Assembly: GCF_963584025.1 (NCBI RefSeq)
Contig: NC_083612.1
Coordinates: forward strand, 6,302,419 to 6,366,418
Source: Labrus mixtus
Taxonomy: Eukaryota; Chordata; Actinopteri; Labriformes; Labridae
Reading direction: 5' to 3'
Length of the DNA stretch: 64,000 bases
This document shows, piece after piece, positions 60,446 to 64,000 of the stretch (its first letter is position 1; every line of letters starts with the position of its first letter). The translations under genes were made by a program, and so were the position numbers. A model generated the notes under the pieces. It made no database searches. It had not been told where the DNA came from and was given only the letters and a program-made list of their open reading frames with translations.

Positions 60446-60745
60446 CTCCTCCTCCTCTTCCTCTCTCTCCTCCATCCTCCTCCTCTTCCTCCTCCTCTTC
60501 CTCCATCCTCTTCCTCCTCCTCTTCCTTCTCCTCCTCCTCCTCCTCTTCTTCCTCCACCTCCTTCCCCTCCTCTTCCTCATCTTCCTCCTCTTCTTCCTC
60601 CTCCTCTTCCTCTTCCTCATCTTCCTCCTCCTTCTCCTCCCCTCTTCTTCCTCTTCCTCCTCCTCTTCCTCTCTCTCTCCTCCTCCTCTTCCTCTCTCTC
60701 CTCCTCTCTCTCCTCCTCCTCCTCCTCTTCCTCCTCCTCCTCCCT
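60348..60745. repeat. (CCT)n polypyrimidine tract, about 400 bp
   Basis: C/T sequence in TCC and TTC triplets with CTCTCT and CATC interruptions. The poly-Ser, poly-Leu, poly-Pro and poly-Glu frames over it are artefacts. Confidence 0.95.
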
Positions 60746-62942
60746 CTGCTGTGGCCATCTTGAAATGTTTCAGTCTCACTGAATGTTTTCTGACAGCGAG
60801 CTGAGCGTTGGGTGCTTTAAAAATAAAGAAGCAGCTCCCTGAGCTCCGTGGGCTCCGGCGTGCTGCTCTTTGTGCGCTCTACCTATAAGTCAATTATTTA
60901 TAGGAGACGACGCTGGCTCCGTGTTATTTTAAGACTGAACGTCATGTGATTGAGTGCGTGTGTATAGGTATGTGCGTTGACTGGTGGTGTGTGAGAGAGA
61001 GAGAGACTTACACAGAGGGGCATCGATCAGTGTTAAAGTGGGGAGAGTAAACAGCTGAGGGGGGCTGATGATGATGGACCGCTGCCTTCATCCTTTCAGC
61101 ATTTGATGCCTGAGACTGGAGCAGCTGAGCGGCTCTCAGCCGGCCTCCTGTTCCCACGACGACAATCGATACAAGACTAAACATGAACCTGATCACGATG
61201 AAACCTGCCACATAGAACAATCCACATACTGAAAAACATTGGATCGTTAAAATGATTTCATCCAACGAAGTCTTTTTCTGGAAATTCAGATTCTTTTTTT
61301 AAGGGACTTTCAGGAAGGATGAGGTGTGCAACACGCTCACCATGAGAGGGTGTGTGTTCATGAGATCCTCAGGTGACGTCAGGATGTGGGAGAGTTTAAA
61401 CCCGTCCAGGACAACACACACTTCTGCTGCTGTTTCAAACACACGTGGTACGCACAAACTGTCGGACATTTCTTTCCACTCTCTCCCCAATTTATCTGTA
61501 GCTCTTTAAACTGGTATCAAAGAGCTCAGGAAAGTGAGACACCGTTTGTTGTGATCTGATCTTCCCTCCCATTGGTTGCACGAGGTGTCGTCACCGATGT
61601 CAACCCGTGCAGCGTGCACGGACGGCAAACACGGCAATTTTCATAAACGAGCGGCGTCTAGAGCGTAAACTATTTGTTACATGATTCAGAGACACTCGAC
61701 ATGAATCCACCACGAGACAGAAAATAACAAACTTTAACAGGAAGAGGGGGTGGTGACGTTTATTCCATGTGATCGCTGCACGACCACAGACTGTCTGCAC
61801 GCCACATTCACGATCAACAGTGTCCTTCTCTTTCTGCTGTTGCTCTTTTTTTTTAATGTGTTTTTATTGTTGTGTCTCCAGAATCTAACATAATTCCAAC
61901 ATGCCGCCATCGTCACGATGACAGTGGGGATAACGCTCATAAGATAAAACGTTTACTCATGTGGGATGAGGGAGCTGCAGGAGGAGGCCGTTCTACCAAC
62001 TAAATCTGTAGCTCGATCGTTTTCCCCCCAAAAAAGCTGGACGCAAACTGAACACAGAGCTGGATGTGAGAATAAAGACGTGCTGTGGATTTAATGCTCC
62101 TGTGAGTGACGCTGAACGTGACGCCGACATGAAACAAACTTTAGTGCCCTGGTTCCTCACAACAAACCAACACATCGAGCAGAGCAACAACACGTCTCCA
62201 TGATATATTTTTTATTGCTTTAAGGACAACAAAGGAGCTCTGTGCTGAGCTCGGAGGAAGAAAATATATCATCCATCTGTTTGTTTTTGTGTCCGTGACA
62301 CGGCCAGCCGCGTCCCTGACGACAGGTGTGTAATAAACGAAGGCGTTTTGTAGTTTCAGAAAAAGGTCCATGGAGGAAACACGAGAGCTAAACCTTTGAT
62401 TTTTTTGCAACTGTATAACATTGTTTATGATGCACGTCAACAACAAACAGCCTCTCCTTACAGCATGCAACGTGAACGTGAGCGTCAGCGGCAAAATCAG
62501 CTTCATTCAGTTGTTTAATATTTGAGTTTCCACACTGACAGCAACCAACGCAGCGCAAAGCAGTACGACGCTGTGCTTCAACCTGGAAACCCGGTCTCTG
62601 TTTTTTTCCTCTCTGTTGCTGGTGTAGACGTGGACGAGGAACGAGGAGCGAGGAAGGAGGAAAGGGGAAGGAGGAAAGAGGAGGCTCTACAAAGAACTGG
62701 CCCTTGCTTAAAACAACGCTCGTGTGCTGTTTGGACACACTGCGAGGTCTTTCATCGATAAATGAAGTATATTTTGGACTCCTCACAGAGGTGCTCATGA
62801 CATCTGATCGCAGATGTTTTGATGTTGCTCTGTATAACTCTCAGGTGTATCAGTTAGCAGAAGTTCTTTTTCAATCCGCTCAGAGACAATTAAGACCCGA
62901 GAGGAAACACTGGAACAAACTCTGCATGAAGAAAAATGCTGC

Positions 62943-63130
62943 AGGGGCGCTAGTGGTTATGCCGCGTGTTCCATGTATGGAGGCTATATTCCTGTTCCCA
63001 GCGTAAATGGGTTCTAGTCCGACTTCGGCCCTTTGCTGCATGTCCTCCCCCCCCCTTCTCTCACCTCCCAACATTTCCTGTCTCTCTCCAGCTGTCCAAT
63101 CCAATAAAAGCAAAAAAAAAAGCCTAAAAA
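62943..63130 (+). mobile_element. SINE family B, near full-length sense copy
   Basis: Starts GGGGCGCTAGTGGTTATGC, carries ccatgtatggaggc and a degenerate B-box region (gttctagtccgac), then the shared ctttgctgcatgtcctc...cccaacatttcctgtctctc...agctgtcc body and an A-rich aataaaagcaaaaaaaaaagcc tail. Confidence 0.75.
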
Positions 63131-63599
63131 ATGACTTTAAAAAGAAAAAGAGAAACACTTCTCACTGGTTGGTCACATCAACTGAAAACTCAAATTCTGC
63201 GACAATATTTCACATAGTGTGAACGTTGAGCTCTACTAGTTAAGATGAATCTTACGTCTCCGTGGTAACCAAACAATGACACAACTTAAGTTAGAACCTA
63301 ACAAGTTTCGACGATGTGATTAGTGCCGACTTCACACCAGAACTTAGAACAGACCTGCTGCAACAAGAACAGCACAGCTTGGTGATGAACTGGACTCTCA
63401 TACAGCGTTACAATGCAGGACGTTCAAACTAAACGTGGGCAAAGTTTCCTTTCAGGAGGTAAACGTATGTTGGAGTAAATCCCAGGATGAGTCAGCAGAG
63501 GGCGCTAAACGGCTTGTTCTGTAAATCACGCCATAGTTCCCCGATATGAAACCAAGAATTTCACCAGACGGCTTCAAGCCTCTACACAAGTCGCTGAAA

Positions 63600-63835
63600 C
63601 CTCTTACATAGACTCTCTTCTCCCAGCACTGGAGAGCAGCCGTCTCCTGGCAGCCCTGCAGCGTTCTGCCTCCCAGAGAGCTGCCCAATCAGAAGAGAGT
63701 GGGCACGTGGGGAGGGGGGGTCTTAAAGAGACGGCAGCTGAAATGAGGGTTTTTCCTGACGCCACTATCAGATAAATAAGATCATGTAAAGCTGCTCTAA
63801 AGGTTTCACACACTGACGACATGAAAGGTGAACAC
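63600..63835 (-). repeat. dispersed repeat D, copy 3
   Basis: On the - strand it reads gtgtgaaacctttagagcagctttacatgat...catttcagctgccgtctctttaagaccccc...cccactctcttctgattgggc, matching copies 1 and 2. Confidence 0.6.
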
Positions 63836-64000
63836 GAGGAGAAGATGGGATCTAGCATTTTTTTAATTTCATGTGGCATGGGTTCATTATTAAGCCAACA
63901 ACCTGCCACAGTCGTCCCTCTAACCCTCAGGTCAGCCGCGCTGCCGTCTGCCACGCTGCCCCCCCCCCCCCCCCAGTCACACATAACCGGGTCAAGGCCA

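Noticed and set aside
61008..61265. Possible exon on - (RLRAAQLLQSQASNAERMKA)
   Set aside because: A fair acceptor-like AACAG precedes it, but there is no donor in frame and no match to Shank2 PDZ, SH3 or ankyrin sequence.

Overview
The window reads as nuclear DNA of a ray-finned (teleost) fish. It holds intron-rich vertebrate genes with conserved splice phases, very dense (CA)n, (GA)n and (CT)n microsatellites, fish-type tRNA-derived SINEs, and many short inverted-terminal-repeat elements. There is no bacterial, viral or organellar gene organisation.

Two protein-coding genes account for all convincing coding sequence. On the + strand lies a complete cortactin gene (cttn): a CpG/CRE promoter and non-coding first exon near 2.07-2.27 kb, 15 coding exons from 4734 to 17663, and a 3' UTR to a double AATAAA at 18969-18978. 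The assembled reading frame is 543 aa: acidic Arp2/3-binding N-terminus, 6.5 F-actin repeats of 37 aa, helical/proline-rich linker, SH3 domain. On the - strand lies the 3' part of shank2: eight exons from 53681 down to the stop codon at 29016, two of them microexons, giving 1153 aa from the middle of the PDZ domain through the proline-rich region to the C-terminal SAM domain. The 5' exons of shank2 (ankyrin, SH3, first half of PDZ) are not seen and should lie beyond 64000. The first ~120 bases look like the 3' end of another + strand gene; PPFIA1 is expected from vertebrate synteny.

The two genes converge tail to tail, and their proteins are known partners: the cortactin SH3 domain binds the PPVPPKP-type motif of Shank2 (also called CortBP1), and that motif is present here. 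Both act at the actin-rich cortex, for example in dendritic spines.

Layout: 1-2070 gene end, MITE, SINEs and an old promoter duplication; 2071-18990 cttn; 18990-21830 intergenic MITE and unique sequence; 21830-29015 probable long shank2 3' UTR; 29016-53681 shank2 exons with large introns carrying a 1.85-kb minisatellite (31.3-33.2 kb), a 1.1-kb 16-bp minisatellite (46.3-47.4 kb) and several MITEs; 53682-64000 shank2 intron rich in simple repeats.

I found no evidence for a wholly new system. The best leads are splicing-related: a GC donor on the cortactin repeat-6 exon, a 249-bp GT tract 9 bases from a 3' splice site, conserved shank2 microexons with a tandem donor, and a candidate 27-nt exon. 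Also notable are a set of unrelated MITE families sharing TTAA+AGG ends, one of which carries a conserved ORF, and an unexplained antisense ORF with a strong splice acceptor inside cttn.
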